Shown here piece after piece: positions 1 to 11,230 of a stretch of 64,000 bases of DNA (within the stretch, counting starts at the first letter, position 1; every line of letters begins with the position of its first letter). Made by a program: the position numbers and the translations under genes. The DNA is from Diphasiastrum complanatum (taxonomy: Eukaryota > Streptophyta > Lycopodiopsida > Lycopodiales > Lycopodiaceae), in contig CM055101.1 in the NCBI GenBank assembly GCA_029204225.1, positions 7,092,373 to 7,156,372 of the forward strand, read 5' to 3'. The notes under the pieces were generated by a model, which ran no database searches, was not told the DNA's origin, and worked only from the letters and a program-made list of their open reading frames with translations.

Positions 1-7
1 TTAGGAG

Positions 8-570
8 TGTTGAAATATTGGAAAAATCTATCTAATGTTGTAAGTAGGGGTCCTAAAAATGCCAAAGATGAATTGAGCTCTTTTGGCTTAGTAAAGACTC
101 ATCTTAGAATAAAATATTCAAGGTAGGCAGAAGTAGAAACTCGAGCTACCATAGGAATTGTCATTTGTACTTTGGATGCCACATTTAATGCATGAAAATA
201 CTAGGTGGCACAATTAGACATATTGAGGTGGCTTGAATAAGTCTAGATAGCTTGAGAGGTGGATTCATAACTCCAATTCAACTCAAAGTAGGAGGAGAGT
301 CCATGGATCTATATATATGTGATGCACTCTCATTGAGAAGATGATGATTTTTGTGTGTAATACAAATTTGGAGACTAAGCTCTTTGTGTCCTCTCTCTCT
401 ACTCGAGTTTGTACATTCATATTCTCTCTCTAGCCGAGTTGAGGCATTTATTGTACTTAGTTTCATATTTTGTTGATAGATCTTGCTTGTAACACAATAA
501 TATTTCTTGTATGATCAACTTTCCTATTGTCAATCAATGCTAGTTTGATCTTTATGGTATTATTGGGCAT
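8..570 (+). repeat. copia-type LTR, probably 5' LTR remnant
   Basis: The sequence opens with a short purine run (ttaggag) followed by TGTTGAAATATTGG at 8, the usual polypurine-tract/LTR junction of a copia element. A TATA-like run lies at 308-319. A degenerate primer-site-like string (tggtattattgg, 555-566) marks the approximate right end, which is not sharp. It is followed by truncated copia sequence in the opposite orientation, so no body belonging to this LTR is seen in the window. The left part of its element, if any, lies outside. Confidence 0.5.
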
Positions 571-576
571 AGGAGA

Positions 577-1220
577 TCAAAAGTACATGCGTAGCGCATC
601 CCACACGTGTGAATTTTTTAGTTGTTCTTCCGTACTACAATGAACAGCATGAATTTCATGACTCAGCAGCCTCTCACGTATAAAGTGATACTGAATCTCA
701 ATTTGTTTGGTTCTCGCATGGAACACTGGATTCTTTGCTAGCTGAATGCCACTCTGACTGTCGCTATGTAATGTCGTGGGATTTTTCTGCTTTATGCCAA
801 CTTCTTCCAAGATTTGTCTCAATCATATAGCTACCTGTGCTGCACTACACATTGCCTTATACTTTGCTTCTTACTGGACCAGGAAAAGCAACTGTTACAA
901 AGCTGGAATACATACCCTGTGGTGGATCTACGATCGTCATAGTCACCTCCCCAATCCGCATCCACATAGCCACACAACTCAGGTAAACCCTCATGCTTCC
1001 TGTAAATCAAGCCATAATCTGAAGTGCCTTTCACATAACGCAAAATGTGTTTAGCCACCTTCCGATGCGTTTCTGCCATAAACTGACTTACAATGCCATC
1101 AACATAGCATCTATCTAGTCTAGTCGTGGTAAGGTAAATCAAGCTCCCTACTAACTGTCTATACTGATCAGAAACTGAGGAGTTGTAGACGTCCATGTTT
1201 TGATCAAAACGAGTAAACAA
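577..1220 (-). pseudogene. copia RT C-terminus / RNase H remnant
   Basis: Two minus-strand frames (831-1220, then 577-822) together give the end of a copia polyprotein. The first has the late-RT/RNase H signature (YRQLVGSLIYLTTTR, then GYVDADWGGDYDDRRSTTGY). The second has the RNase H tail (HARTKQIEIQYHFIRERLL). A frame break near 822-831 separates them. After the conserved STEEQ the homology stops abruptly at about 632 and runs into unrelated sequence containing CACACGTGTG, so the normal end of the polyprotein is missing. It belongs to the same minus-strand element as the gag and protease pieces up to 2953. Confidence 0.8.
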
Positions 1221-1269
1221 GCGCGATCAAACAACAATGAAAGTGCATTCAATCACAACAAGCATTCAT

Positions 1270-1671
1270 CTACATTGTACACAGATAAAAACGTGCTGCT
1301 GCTATATTACTCTGAAGCACAATACAACTAATGATTACAACAAAAAATTGATGACTTAATTGGGAGGCCCAAATAATACATCTCATGGACGGAGCAACCA
1401 CTACTCTGTGCTTGGATGATCTATTTATAGATTTCATCCGTGTATTAATTACATTTGCATTCGAGATGCTGACCCCTGTTATCACTCCATGATGGCTTGC
1501 TTGGTAAAGTGCCATTGAATTTATGTGGTAGAGTCTTCTGTGCCATAGAGTGTCTGGCGAGTCATCATGAGTCTGATGCACTTGATCTGCAGATAGGCAT
1601 ATCTTCAGATGATATAGGTTTCCTTTCCTTCTGCTTTGAGTGATCAGAGTACTGGTACTGGCGTCAATCAC
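1270..1671 (-). pseudogene. copia GAG-pre-integrase remnant
   Basis: This frame carries the GAG-pre-integrase signature GNLYHLKI followed by DTLWHRRLYHIN, the histidine part of the zinc-binding module in front of a copia integrase. Downstream the integrase catalytic core (the D,D,E residues) and the first two thirds of RT are absent: the next recognisable sequence is already late RT at 1220. The element has therefore lost about 2 kb internally. A second copia piece with a closely related motif (WHKRLCHMN) lies at 62077-62532 in this window. Confidence 0.7.
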
Positions 1672-1776
1672 GTTGCATGCTTCGGTCGGAAAATGTCACA
1701 TGCATTTTTGCATCTGCTATTCTTGTTACAAAAAGCAAACCTTGTTGCAGAGTAGGCAGAATAGAACGTCTTTGAG

Positions 1777-2444
1777 TCATCTATCTTTGCCATTGGTGTT
1801 GAGCCATAGTGAACCAATACCGTTCACTTGATGCTTAGATCCATCTCCAAGAACTATGAATCTTAAAGAATCTGCACTTTTGAAACCTGACATTATTCGT
1901 CTTGATGTCATGAAGTGTGAGTCTAGAATCATCTCGTATGTGTCAGATGTTGATGCTGCACACATGTCTTCACAGATGTAGGCGGTCGAACAATTTCTAT
2001 TTGTTCTTTCTTCGCCCATCTTTGAGCTCTCGGGTTCCTTGACATAGGATGAACTTTTGTTGTTCTCTTGTCTGTTCTGTGCTGATTTATTCCTCGGGTT
2101 CTGGTGGCAATCCATGGCTGCGTGACCTTTCTTGTGGCAGTAAATACACTCAATCTTGGGATTGAGCCAGCATGTATCTACGGTATGCCCGTCCCTTCTA
2201 CATCTCACGCAAGTCTTCTTGTCTGCACCTTGCTTCTTCGACCTCCCTTTGGTCTTCCGGTTGCCCTTGCTTGTTCCCTCTGCTTGTTGATCATGATCTT
2301 GCCTCTAATTTGACTCCCTCTTAAGCTTAAATTGCTTCTTGGATTTTTCTTTGTTGCCATAGAGGGCTTGGTCAGAACCATCTTTGTGATCAAGATGTTC
2401 TCTGGCCTTGACTTCCTCTCGAATCTCAACAATCGCCTTTTCAA
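1777..2444 (-). pseudogene. copia gag zinc knuckle and protease remnant
   Basis: Frames at 2205-2444 and 1777-2208 encode a Lys-rich stretch, then a CCHC zinc knuckle (CIYCHKKGHAAMDC) and a protease-like segment. The expected protease D-S/T-G is altered (the frame reads LDSHFMTSRR where the family has a DSGAS/T-HM motif), so the active site is lost. The glycine-rich flap region GDGSKHQVNGIGSL is still visible. The two frames are offset, showing a frameshift near 2208. Confidence 0.75.
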
Positions 2445-2469
2445 GGTTCATGGTAGGGTATTTCGCGAG

Positions 2470-2953
2470 CAGGGTTCTTTTCATCTAGAAAGATCTAGGT
2501 AAGGCTCTCAACAGGTACGTGAGCTGCTTTTCAACTGACACTGCATTCTCTTCTCCAGAGTTGTGTAGTGATAGGAATAGATCCTTCATCTTTCTTACAA
2601 AACAAGTGAGGTCTTTTCCATCCCATTGTAGATTCATCAGCTGATCTTTCAACATCATGATTTGACTTCTTGATTTCGTCTGAAATCTGGTGAGTAATGC
2701 ATCCCATATCTCCTTAGCTTTGGAGAGTGTAGCTAGGTCAAGTGTGAGACTATCTTCAATGGAAGATGATAGCAAGGCTACTACCTTGTCATTTTTCTCC
2801 CTCCATTCGCGTAGTTCCTTGTCTGATGTCATAGGCATATCTTCCTTTGCCCTTGAGTATCAGTGAAATCTTAACTCTCCAAGCTAGAAAGTTAGATCCT
2901 AAAGAATCAAGTATTGTGCAGATCTTGCTCTGCATGATGCTGATTGAAGCCAT
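2470..2953 (-). pseudogene. copia gag (UBN2-type) N-terminal part, frameshifted
   Basis: The frame 2485-2838 matches the UBN2-type copia gag (AKEIWDALLTRF, MLKDQLMNLQW). Upstream, an ATG at 2953-2951 begins a plausible gag N-terminus (MASISIMQSK, then SNFLAWRVKISLIL), but the two parts are out of frame by one base near 2848. The gag start lies about 110 bp inside the primer-site cluster at 3063-3144, as expected for a copia leader. Confidence 0.7.
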
Positions 2954-3062
2954 TGCTTCTCGGAGTCTGTTCCCTGGTTGATGGTTGTATGATTGAATGC
3001 TTGGCCTCTTGGATCTGCTAGCTTCTTGGCTATGTCAGATTATGACATGATAAGGATGGGTA

Positions 3063-3144
3063 GGCTCTAGTACCACTGATGAGAAATCAAGGTGATATGC
3101 TCTGATACCACTGATGCAAAACGAGGGGATATGCTCTGATACCA
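3063..3144 (-). promoter_or_regulatory. primer-binding site in three tandem copies
   Basis: The reverse complement of a copia initiator-Met primer site (TGGTATCAGAGC) occurs three times on this strand: 3064-3075 (one copy with changes), 3099-3110 (perfect) and 3133-3144 (perfect), each followed by the same ctgatg context. The period is 34-35 bp. Only the outermost copy (3133-3144) sits one base from the putative LTR. The other two look like a tandem duplication of the leader. Confidence 0.75.
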
Positions 3145-3145
3145 C

Positions 3146-3798
3146 TGATGAGAAAAGTAGGGAATTGATGAAACAATCGCAAAGCTTTCGTAAAGGCGAA
3201 TCAAGCGCGATTCTCTTGTGACTCAGATGGAGTCAAGATGCGACCGCTAGACACTGCCGGCTGAATCACTCCTACAGTCCTCCGGAATGAAGTCAGGCAC
3301 CGCTGATCTATGTTTATAAAATCAATACATCATTCAACATAGTTTCAACCAAGTTGCGGAATTAAAATGGACGAGAAAACTTAGACACACGAATAACAGC
3401 AGACACATTTACATTCAAGATCAGACAAGACAAGAAAATCATCTATATTGATCTTTCTTTGATTCTTCAAGCACTGCATGCAAATTTACGTAGTGCGTTG
3501 GCATGAGAGAAACATGGTTCTCTCACGAGTAATCGTCTCGCTTAAATAGCGGACAATTGGATCTACAGATCCTAGACAGAATTGTCTTTGCACGCAGGTG
3601 GACATGTATTTTATTTTCATCTTGATTGCTTACTAGCATCAGACTACTTCATTACACTCTTTGTCAAGTATCATCGAGGGAGTATATAGTCGCTCTATGT
3701 AACTTTTAGATTAGAGTGATTAAGCATCTACAACTAATCAAAAATTTACAAGAGTGGCAGATTAGCCACGACCTAAGGTGTATTTGCTAATGTTATGC
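3146..3798 (-). repeat. candidate 5' LTR of the 577-3060 copia element
   Basis: It starts (plus-strand reading) with TGATGAG one base beyond the primer site, and a possible other end is GTTATGCCA at about 3798. A TATTTAAG promoter-like string occurs on the minus strand near 3541-3548. No second copy is present to confirm the boundaries, because the 3' end of this element is truncated at about 632. Confidence 0.4.
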
Positions 3799-4104
3799 CA
3801 TCAGATCAGACATCTGTACTTCTGGGTACTTGCATGATCTCATTGGTACTCTTTGGAGCGTCAAGATTAAGAGAAGGTTTCACGACGTTGGTTTCATTTC
3901 CATCATTGGTTTTGTTTCCATCGTTGGTTTCGTTTTGGTCATCTATCTTTTCTCGTACTGGGTCACAAAAGGTTCTAGTGCCAGACCGCAAAAGATTCTC
4001 GTTTCTTTGACTTTCATGTTTGCGAACTGTTCATCTTCGTGTTTCGTGTCAGGCGGAGGGCTGAAAGCTAGCAAGGCTTTGTAGTTAGAAACATTTTGTT
4101 TCTT
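3799..4104. other. unassigned stretch with short imperfect repeat
   Basis: No convincing gene. Short frames exist on both strands, but they reflect an imperfect 18-bp tandem repeat around 3885-3941 (variants of gttggtttcgtttccatc). The segment joins a candidate LTR to copia RT sequence on the plus strand. Confidence 0.4.
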
Positions 4105-5066
4105 CATACATTGTTTTTCAGCAATAATACCAATTTGGTCAATGATTCAAAATAGATGCTATTTTTTGAGTTCGACATGACTCATCTGGGCGAAGCTCAC
4201 TTTTTTTCAGGGCATTCAAGTCCACAGAGACAAAGTGAGATGACTGATCTATATCACTCAACAAAGGTATCTTCACAATGTTCTTAACAGATACAATCTA
4301 ATGAATTGTAAGTTAGCTCACTCACTGATGGATCCAGGCCTGCATTTGTCAAAGGACCAATGTCCACAAACCAAGTAGGAAGAGGAGCAGATGAGAGAGT
4401 ATCCTTATTGATCGATATTTGGATCTCTCATGTATGCAATGGTCTATACAAGATCTGACATCTCTTTTTCCTGTAAGCTCACTCGGCCAATATATGGCTA
4501 ATCCTGGCATTACTCATTGGAAGGCTCTCATAAGAGTCATGAGGTATATTCGAGCTACCATGGACTAGTGCATCTGCTATGGAGATGTTGGCAACGACAA
4601 TCTTCATCAGCTCAGTGGATATTCTGATGCAAGCTGGGGAGGAGATGTAGACAATCGTATGTCCACATCTGGATTTACATTCTTCTTCAACAACGGTCCT
4701 ATATCATAGAATAGTCATAAGCAAACCTCTCTTGTTCTTTCTTCTATAGAAGAAGAATACATTGTTGCTTCTCAATCTATTAAATAAGCATTTTGGTTGA
4801 GAAATTTACTGTTAGACATTAGTTTGTGTCAGTACAGCCCTACAAACATATTTTGTGATAATCAAAGTACTATTGTCTTATTGGCCAACCCTAGATTTCA
4901 CTCTAGGAATAAGCACATTGAAATCATATTTCACTACATCAGGGGCAAGGTTCTCAACAAGGAGGTAAGCTTAATGTACTGTAGAACGCAGGACATGGTT
5001 GCAGATGTATTCACTAAGGCATTAGTGTTAATGCACACAACAAGTTTTGTGCATTCCTTAGTCTGA
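4105..5066 (+). pseudogene. copia RT C-terminus and RNase H remnant
   Basis: Plus-strand translation in shifting frames gives late RT (MTHLGEAHFF, then HRDK), the YAMVYTRSDISF segment, the RNase H signature (LSGYSDASWGGDVDNR) and the tail HSRNKHIEIIFHYIRGKV ending DVFTKAL. In-frame stops occur near 4568, 4709 and 4786, plus frameshifts upstream of 4400. The gag, protease, integrase and early RT are absent. It is directly followed by a purine tract and an LTR, so this is the 3' end of an element. Confidence 0.8.
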
Positions 5067-5091
5067 AGATCAAGACATTCACAGATCCCGA

Positions 5092-5102
5092 TTAAGGGGG
5101 GG
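5092..5102 (+). promoter_or_regulatory. polypurine tract
   Basis: A purine run ending in a string of G residues lies immediately before TGTTGG at 5103, the standard plus-strand priming site of a copia element. Confidence 0.7.
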
Positions 5103-5850
5103 TGTTGGATTTATCTCCTCTACTCTCCTAAATCCTATTTTAATCTGCCTCCATTCATGCTCCTGTATTTTACTTGTGTTTTCGCACAGTCTGCATATCT
5201 ACATGTAAAATAAGACAAGCGAAAAACGTGACTGTCTACATAAATACAAGTAAATTTCCACCGGCAAAAAAGATGAAAAAGACAAGACTGTATTTTTACA
5301 CGTGATTTGTGACAGGCAAAAAAGATGACACTTCTCTTTAAATGCCGAAGGTGCCCTAATGGAAAAGCAAAAGTACCTTGTAAATCAAATTTTAAAGCAT
5401 TTGTTAGAGTGTCGCATTTTTTGCATTTTCATCAACGTTCATTTCAGTGAAGGCTGATGTCATGGCCTTCTCACACTCATCCCATGAACAAATCAGATTT
5501 GACAACGACAGCAGCCACCCACGATCTCCCACAGATAGCACATCCACTTTGTACTTTCTTCATCTACACACATGTAACATTATGTATATATATTGGATCT
5601 ACGTATTCAGTGAGTGTGTGTGAAAAATATAGCAAGCATTAGAAGCTTATCAGAGACAGACATAGTAGATGCTTTCATGCATTGATTCTTTGTGTTGTTA
5701 GTAATAGGCTTATCACCTTCTTTTTACAGATTGGATTAGCTTTGTGAAGCACGCGGTTTCGTCCGCTATTGTCTTGTGCTCACTTGCATTATTGGCCTAT
5801 ATATTTTGCTATACTTAATTTGATTATAGCTCTGTTTGTTCTGCATTCAG
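5103..5850 (+). repeat. copia 3' LTR
   Basis: It starts TGTTGGATTTATC right after the polypurine tract. A TATA-like run lies at 5584-5592. The right end is approximate (about 5850, ctgcattca), just before homology to the family-A LTR begins. No partner LTR is present in the window. Confidence 0.6.
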
Positions 5851-5856
5851 ATTTGT

Positions 5857-5982
5857 GTCAATGGCTCCAAAAAGTTTCTATCTTGGCCTTCCATGTGTGG
5901 AACCCATTTATACACAATATTTACAAAGTTCTACATGGTTTTTGATCAAGCTAAATTTGTCAATTTCTGGCAATTCTTCACA
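5857..5982 (-). repeat. family-A LTR, internally deleted fragment
   Basis: It matches the family-A LTR at 21986-22685 in two pieces. One covers the segment around gctccaaaaagtttctatctt. The other covers the LTR start (minus-strand TGTGAAGAATTGCC, ending here at 5982). About 265 bp between the pieces are missing. It is the 3' LTR of the A copy at 5983-7868. Confidence 0.75.
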
Positions 5983-7868
5983 CTCCTCAAATTTTAACTT
6001 TTGAGACTCCAATAGAGAATGATGTCCATGAAGGATCTTTCACCACCTCTTAAAGGATTTCTTACAAGATGTTTGTTCCATAAATGTGTCTATATACATG
6101 TAGCACACTTCAAAACTAAACATCATGCCAAGCCATGGATTCCAAGGCATTTTGTGCACTTGAAGATACATCAATTAAAATATTAAGTGCATAAATAATG
6201 TTGCCAAAGACAACTTGCCTTGCTTGATCCATATGATTGAGACTTGATGGCTTCATCTTGATACTCAAGATTCTTCTTGGAGTCCTCGGGTCTTGAGCTT
6301 GCTCCTCCACTTGACTTGACTCCAAACCATCAATGAATTGAATAAGGTGTTGATCCAAAGGTTCTTCTTCAAGTTTACAAATCTTCCACTCTTGAATGAT
6401 CACATTTCCACCATTGACAAATTCTTTGGCTGAAAACAAGTAGATTCTACAATCTCTACTTGAAGAGCAAAACACTACCATTATTCCTATCATTGAAATA
6501 GGATAATCTTTGGTCCTTACATTGGAATGATCATGCACAAAGCATGTGGACACAAAGATTTCCAAAGAAAATGATGTTTCATCTTTTATGACTCCATTCA
6601 AACTATTACAAAAATAGTTATTCAATGAAATTGCTTTATCAACAACAAATGTAGATTTCAAAGCATCCCATTTCATTGTCTCGTCATACAAAGTAAAAAA
6701 TACCATGAATCTTAAAGGTAAGAAACAAGTCACCTCATGTCTACTAATACTTTTCAGAAAGTATTCAAAGATTGTAGACTCTCCAATGCTCACCACCCTT
6801 GCAAGATGCACACTTGCATGCAATTTGATGACTCGGACATTGAGGACTCCCTTGGAACTCTGATGCTTTGAGGCTGATCCTCAAGATCTACCTCCTTTTG
6901 ATGCTCCTCCTCAGTGCAAGCAAAATCACACTTTGCCAAGATCTCCTCTTGAGTGCCAAGCTCACCCTCTCAAAAGCAACACTAGCTTCCAACTTAAACA
7001 ATCTTCCATGTTTAAATCGCTTTGCAATGCAAACATAGTTCTTCAAGATGAAACACACACCATGCTTAAAGTGGACATCCAAACCACTTTCTAAGAGTAG
7101 ACCAACACTAAGCATATTCTTGGTGATTGATGGTACATAAAGGACATTTTCTAGATCCATGAATTTTGAGGATTCTAGACACAAAGAGATGGTGCCAATG
7201 CCATCTATGCTACACTCTTCATCATTTTGTAGTAAAGACAAACTGATTAGCATCATCGAAAGATTGTAAGGTTGAGAAAAAGTCCTTTTCACAAGACATG
7301 TGGGAGCTAGCCCCATTGTTGATCCACCAATTGTCTCTTGAATTGCTATTGTTTGTTGGTGAGGATGTAGATGCCATCAAGAATTCATCATCCTCCTCCT
7401 CCTTTACAAGGTTTCCTTATTTGTCCTCCTCCACTTGTGCTCTTAGCCTCTTGTAGCATTCAGATGCATAATGTCCCTTCTTTCCACAAAAGAAGCATTT
7501 TTGCTTTGACTTGTCCTTTGAGCTTGATGCATCATCCTCTTCTTTGGCCTCCTTTGGATGCTTCTTAATTCCATTGGTCTTCTTTTTGCCCTTGAATGAG
7601 AAATTGTCTTTCTCATCACCATCCTGCAAAGACAAGGAACTCATCCTAGATTTTGCATGGAGCATCCTACACTCTTCAGCCACTAATACACTGTGAAGTT
7701 TTTCTATAGTTGGCAAAGTGTCTTGAATGGCAAAACTTTGGACCAAATTTGCAAAGTCATCTCCTAGACCATTAAGAACAATTTGTACAAGCTCTCCATC
7801 ATGAATCTTCTCTCAAATGGAAGCCAACTCCCTATTTAGAGACTTGATTCTGAGCACATAATCCACAA
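5983..7868 (-). pseudogene. family-A non-autonomous copia element, decayed copy 1
   Basis: A minus-strand copy of the 726-aa A polyprotein (see 22900-25080), broken into frames 7417-7746, 6888-7316 and 6116-6823. The zinc knuckle CFFCGKKGHYASEC is intact here, unlike in copy 2. The protease DSGAS region is interrupted near 7320. The C-terminal part (integrase-tail remnant ending SMAWHDV) is open from 6823 to 6116. The gag is truncated at about 7868, where the sequence switches to a different leader and LTR. It is flanked downstream (lower coordinates) by the deleted A LTR. Confidence 0.8.
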
Positions 7869-7963
7869 TTGTGATCCCCGTTTGGTTGTGTGCTTGCTAG
7901 AACAACGACTTGGTAGAGACAAATCTTAATAGTCCACAGATGATGTGCAGGTTACCGAGCTGT

Positions 7964-7977
7964 CCGCTTTGATACCA
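7964..7977 (-). promoter_or_regulatory. copia primer-binding site (TGGTATCAAAGCGG)
   Basis: Minus-strand TGGTATCAAAGCGG abuts TGTCAAAAATTGG of the neighbouring LTR. This is a different primer-site variant from the TGGTATCAGAGCC used by A'. The leader that follows (7869-7963) is fused to family-A gag, suggesting a chimeric or recombined element. Confidence 0.65.
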
Positions 7978-8623
7978 TGTCAAAAATTGGTGGTATTGGC
8001 AGTGGAAGACCGAGTGAGTGGGCAGTAAGATCGGAAGCACAACAGACATCAGCATAAACGTTCAACAATGAATGAATTAGAAATGCGCCAATGAACAATG
8101 ACAATAATAGGACTGAAAATGTACTCTGATTAATGTCAAACAAGGAGTATAATCATTTGAAGTAACAACTTTAGCTAGGAGCAGAATAACGTTGGCTACA
8201 GAGTGAGAACTCTGATTATTGCGTCTGAATGAATTCATAGATACAATGATTAGAAGTAGAAGATTATCAGAATCCTTGAAGAAATTTTTTGATGAAGATT
8301 CTAGGATTAGATATACTGAAAATATCTATAGTTAACTAACTCACATTGAATGCTATCTTAATTACAACCGCCTTGTAACTGTAAATACATGTACAAATTA
8401 GACGAACTGTCCACGCGAAGTCATTGGGTCAGACAGTATCAGTGTATCAAATTTATACAAAGGATCAAAATTTTACACTGGGTCGAAAATATAGTCAGAG
8501 TCGAAAAATCTCTGTTTGTTAGGCTTGACATGTTGGAAAATACAAGCTACGCACAAAGCGGCTGCGTCCGAAAAGGCACAAAAAAGAGTGCATTTGTCCC
8601 GTAAGCAAATGGAGACTATAACA
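7978..8623 (-). repeat. candidate copia 5' LTR
   Basis: It begins directly at the primer site with TGTCAAAA (plus reading) and may end at 8623 (minus-strand TGTTATAGTCTCC). The upper boundary is a guess from the TG..CA rule, as no partner copy is in the window. Confidence 0.4.
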
Positions 8624-8885
8624 GAACCCACATATAAGCTCATTGTAGACAATGTACCCTTGACAACAATAGATTGAGTCATGTTATTCATCTGTTCCTG
8701 CCCCTCCTTTATCAACTTTTGTAGATTCTAATAAGTATGATCAGTACGGTCAATTACTTTCCACTCATCTAAAAATCTTTCGGCAAGCATTACAATTTTC
8801 TTTCTCCCCTTACAAAAATCAATCATACCTTGACTGCACTAGACACAACTGAATTAGAAAAATAAAGATAAAATGTTAGGGGACG
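8624..8885. other. no gene seen
   Basis: AT-rich sequence with only short frames. Nothing is recognisable. Confidence 0.5.
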
Positions 8886-9990
8886 ATGTTGGAGTGGAGA
8901 TTATTCGATATTTTCCAAACACCAATTTTTGTAGAATTAAAACTATTGCCTATCCATTTTCTAAATAGTATTCATTATCCCCAATTTAAAAAATCTTATA
9001 TGGATGGATACGTGGAAAATGTGAGAACGAAAGCACCTTTGATTATGGCACCATATTTATACAAGTAAGTTTTTTTTTTTTCACAAATCAGCTAATGCTA
9101 TATTTCTTGAGATATCATGTTTAGAAGTTTATCCTAACTCACATGCCAATTTGTTATTGCAGTGGACATTGGAGTTTATGTGTTTTGTCATTATATGTAA
9201 ATAGAAACGATATATGCAACCTAGTGTGCATAAAAATGAATTCTCGCACACATGCACAGAGCTACAAAAAGACTTGTACGGAAGTTGGTTGAAATCTTTT
9301 CTATGCCAGGTGCAACGACATACACAAAACTGGAGATGATAGATGCAAAGGCGATTTTCGTATTTTTAAAAAGAAAATTGAGATATCTGTTCAGTGTGCG
9401 TTTTAATATTTCGTATATAACTGATGCTCACAACGCACATTGAAACGATATCTCATTGTTTTTCATTTTCAAATTTCTACTATCGATTCAACGCGTACTT
9501 GCAACCTTTGTAAAATTTCATTCATCTCCTTGCGCACCGAAACGATATCTCATCATATTCTAGTTCATTAACTCATTTTTCTCTGTTTCGTTTGTCTGTG
9601 CAGTCCTTCCACAAACAAGATTGTATTAGTTGCAGATGGCATACAGTGCTCAATGCAAGATCATTCTTTATGTGGCTGGCTCAATAGGACTCTCTCTCAT
9701 ATTTATGGAAGGCAATATATTTACTTAAAAAAATTTCATGAATTTATTATTGTTAGTCATGAGATATGTCTCTGAAATTAGTCTTTGTTATATTCCTGTT
9801 ATATGTTTCTAGTACAAGTTCTTATTAAATTTGTTTTCTCAGTTTTATTGCACGCTAGTCATGCCACAAGGGGATTTGGCATTTTCGACATGAGGCATTA
9901 AAGATATTGGTGAAAAATTTCTACCCTATTGATATTCCAGATGCTAGTCCCTAGCAAAGGCTCTTCCATTTGGAGAACTAGATTTAAAAA
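8886..9990 (+). pseudogene. possible exons of a Ulp1-like (C48) cysteine peptidase
   Basis: An open frame 8886-9064 runs to a good donor (GTAAGT at 9065). A matching acceptor (ttattgcag) ends at 9162. Splicing them gives PYLYNGHWSLCVLSLYV, which resembles the catalytic-histidine strand (HWSL) of plant Ulp1/C48 proteases. A further acceptor (ctgtgcag, ending 9603) opens KIVLVADGIQCSMQDHSL, where the Asp could match the LDS catalytic position of the family. A later segment (about 9860-9960) reads as a plausible continuation. The QxGxDCG cysteine motif is not found, so this is a fragment or a decayed copy. Such peptidase genes are common plant genes and are also carried by some DNA transposons. 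The assignment rests on short motifs only. Confidence 0.35.
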
Positions 9991-10160
9991 TCATAGAGCA
10001 AAAGAAAGATGGTACAGAAAAATGAATGGTCTCCTTTCATGTGGATGAGCCAATCTGTATTTCACATGTACATAAAATTTTATACAAATATATTGAAATT
10101 TTATATATTCATGCATTTTCAATTTCAATTGTTGTTCCTATATCTTTGTATTTCATGTAT

Positions 10161-11184
10161 TGTGGAGACTCATGATCCCACATTATCCAAAATTATTGTT
10201 TATATTGTAAAAATTTTCAATTTTTATATATGTATATGTGTTATAGTGCCTAAATTCATGTAAAGGCCTATTTGCACTTGGTAAATTCATATTTAGGTTA
10301 GAACTCGTGACGTTTTGTGTGACATTCTATAGAGACGCAGTAGCGGATCCCAATTGACATCTTAACGGTTGGTAAATGACATTGAAGCCGGTGATCGTTC
10401 CTATAAGGTCGACACTTCGTGCCATTGTAATTACGCATTTGCACATATATGAGTATCAATAGAGAGAGAATTGAGCCAGTTTCTATACGCTCGAGCACTC
10501 TTTCTCTCTACCATCATTTACGACATTACTTCTTATCAATTGAGCGAATACACTTTGTATGATCTGTAACTATTTGTGATATTGCTCTGTCTGCGTCACT
10601 CATATTTCTTATATTTTACTGAATTTCAGTCACTCTATTTTCAGACGTTACCAGCGAGCAACAATTCTGACTAATGTGTGCAAGAAATTAGCCGAAGTTG
10701 TTAAGCATAATCTTAAGCAAAACTTCTTTCAATTTTGAATGAGTTGTGTGCTCAGATAGTGAACTTGTTTGATGCTCTGTTCTGTTTGTTTCCTGTAATA
10801 CAAACTAATTCACCATATTCGATTAAGAGAAATCATTAGCCAATACGATTCTATTTGATGAATCTATTTGCTGGTTGCTTTCTGATTAGATTGCTTACTA
10901 TTATCCGAAGAGCCTGAAAGATAAAGCAATCTTTATACTCACAGACCTTGACCAAATCGTTTCACCATTGGTGTTCCTAGATGCCAATTTACCCAAATAT
11001 CTTTATATAACCAGATATGTCGTTGTCGTACTCATTGTGAATATTACACATTGTATTCCATTTTCCATCTTACATACACTTATCATACAAAAGACGAGAT
11101 TATTCTCTCTTGGGGAATGATCAAACCTTTTATACTACTTAATTCATTGATTTTGTGGAAATCTATAACGACTAGGGCACCACA
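10161..11184 (+). repeat. family-B gypsy LTR (5' LTR of B1)
   Basis: It runs from TGTGGAGACTCATG at 10161 to CACCACA at 11184 (1024 bp). It is highly similar to the LTR at 18943-19705 and, in opposite orientation, to 47808-48826 (1019 bp) and 34784-35673. It is followed by a gypsy-type primer site. A (CT)-rich stretch and an ATATAT run near 10445 could belong to the promoter region. Confidence 0.85.
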
Positions 11185-11187
11185 TAA

Positions 11188-11209
11188 TTTGGTGTCGTTG
11201 TTGAGGAGA
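11188..11209 (+). promoter_or_regulatory. gypsy primer-binding site, degenerate
   Basis: TTTGGTGTCGTTGTTGAGGA follows the LTR by three bases and corresponds to the better-preserved TTTGGCGCCATTGTCGGGGA of B2 (minus strand, 47785-47804). Confidence 0.6.
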
Positions 11210-11230
11210 TGAATTGCCGGTGTGTTAACT

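Noticed and set aside
3063-3151. CRISPR-like spacing of short repeats
   Set aside because: Three copies of a primer site in a plant retroelement leader; no CRISPR biology is expected in this genome.
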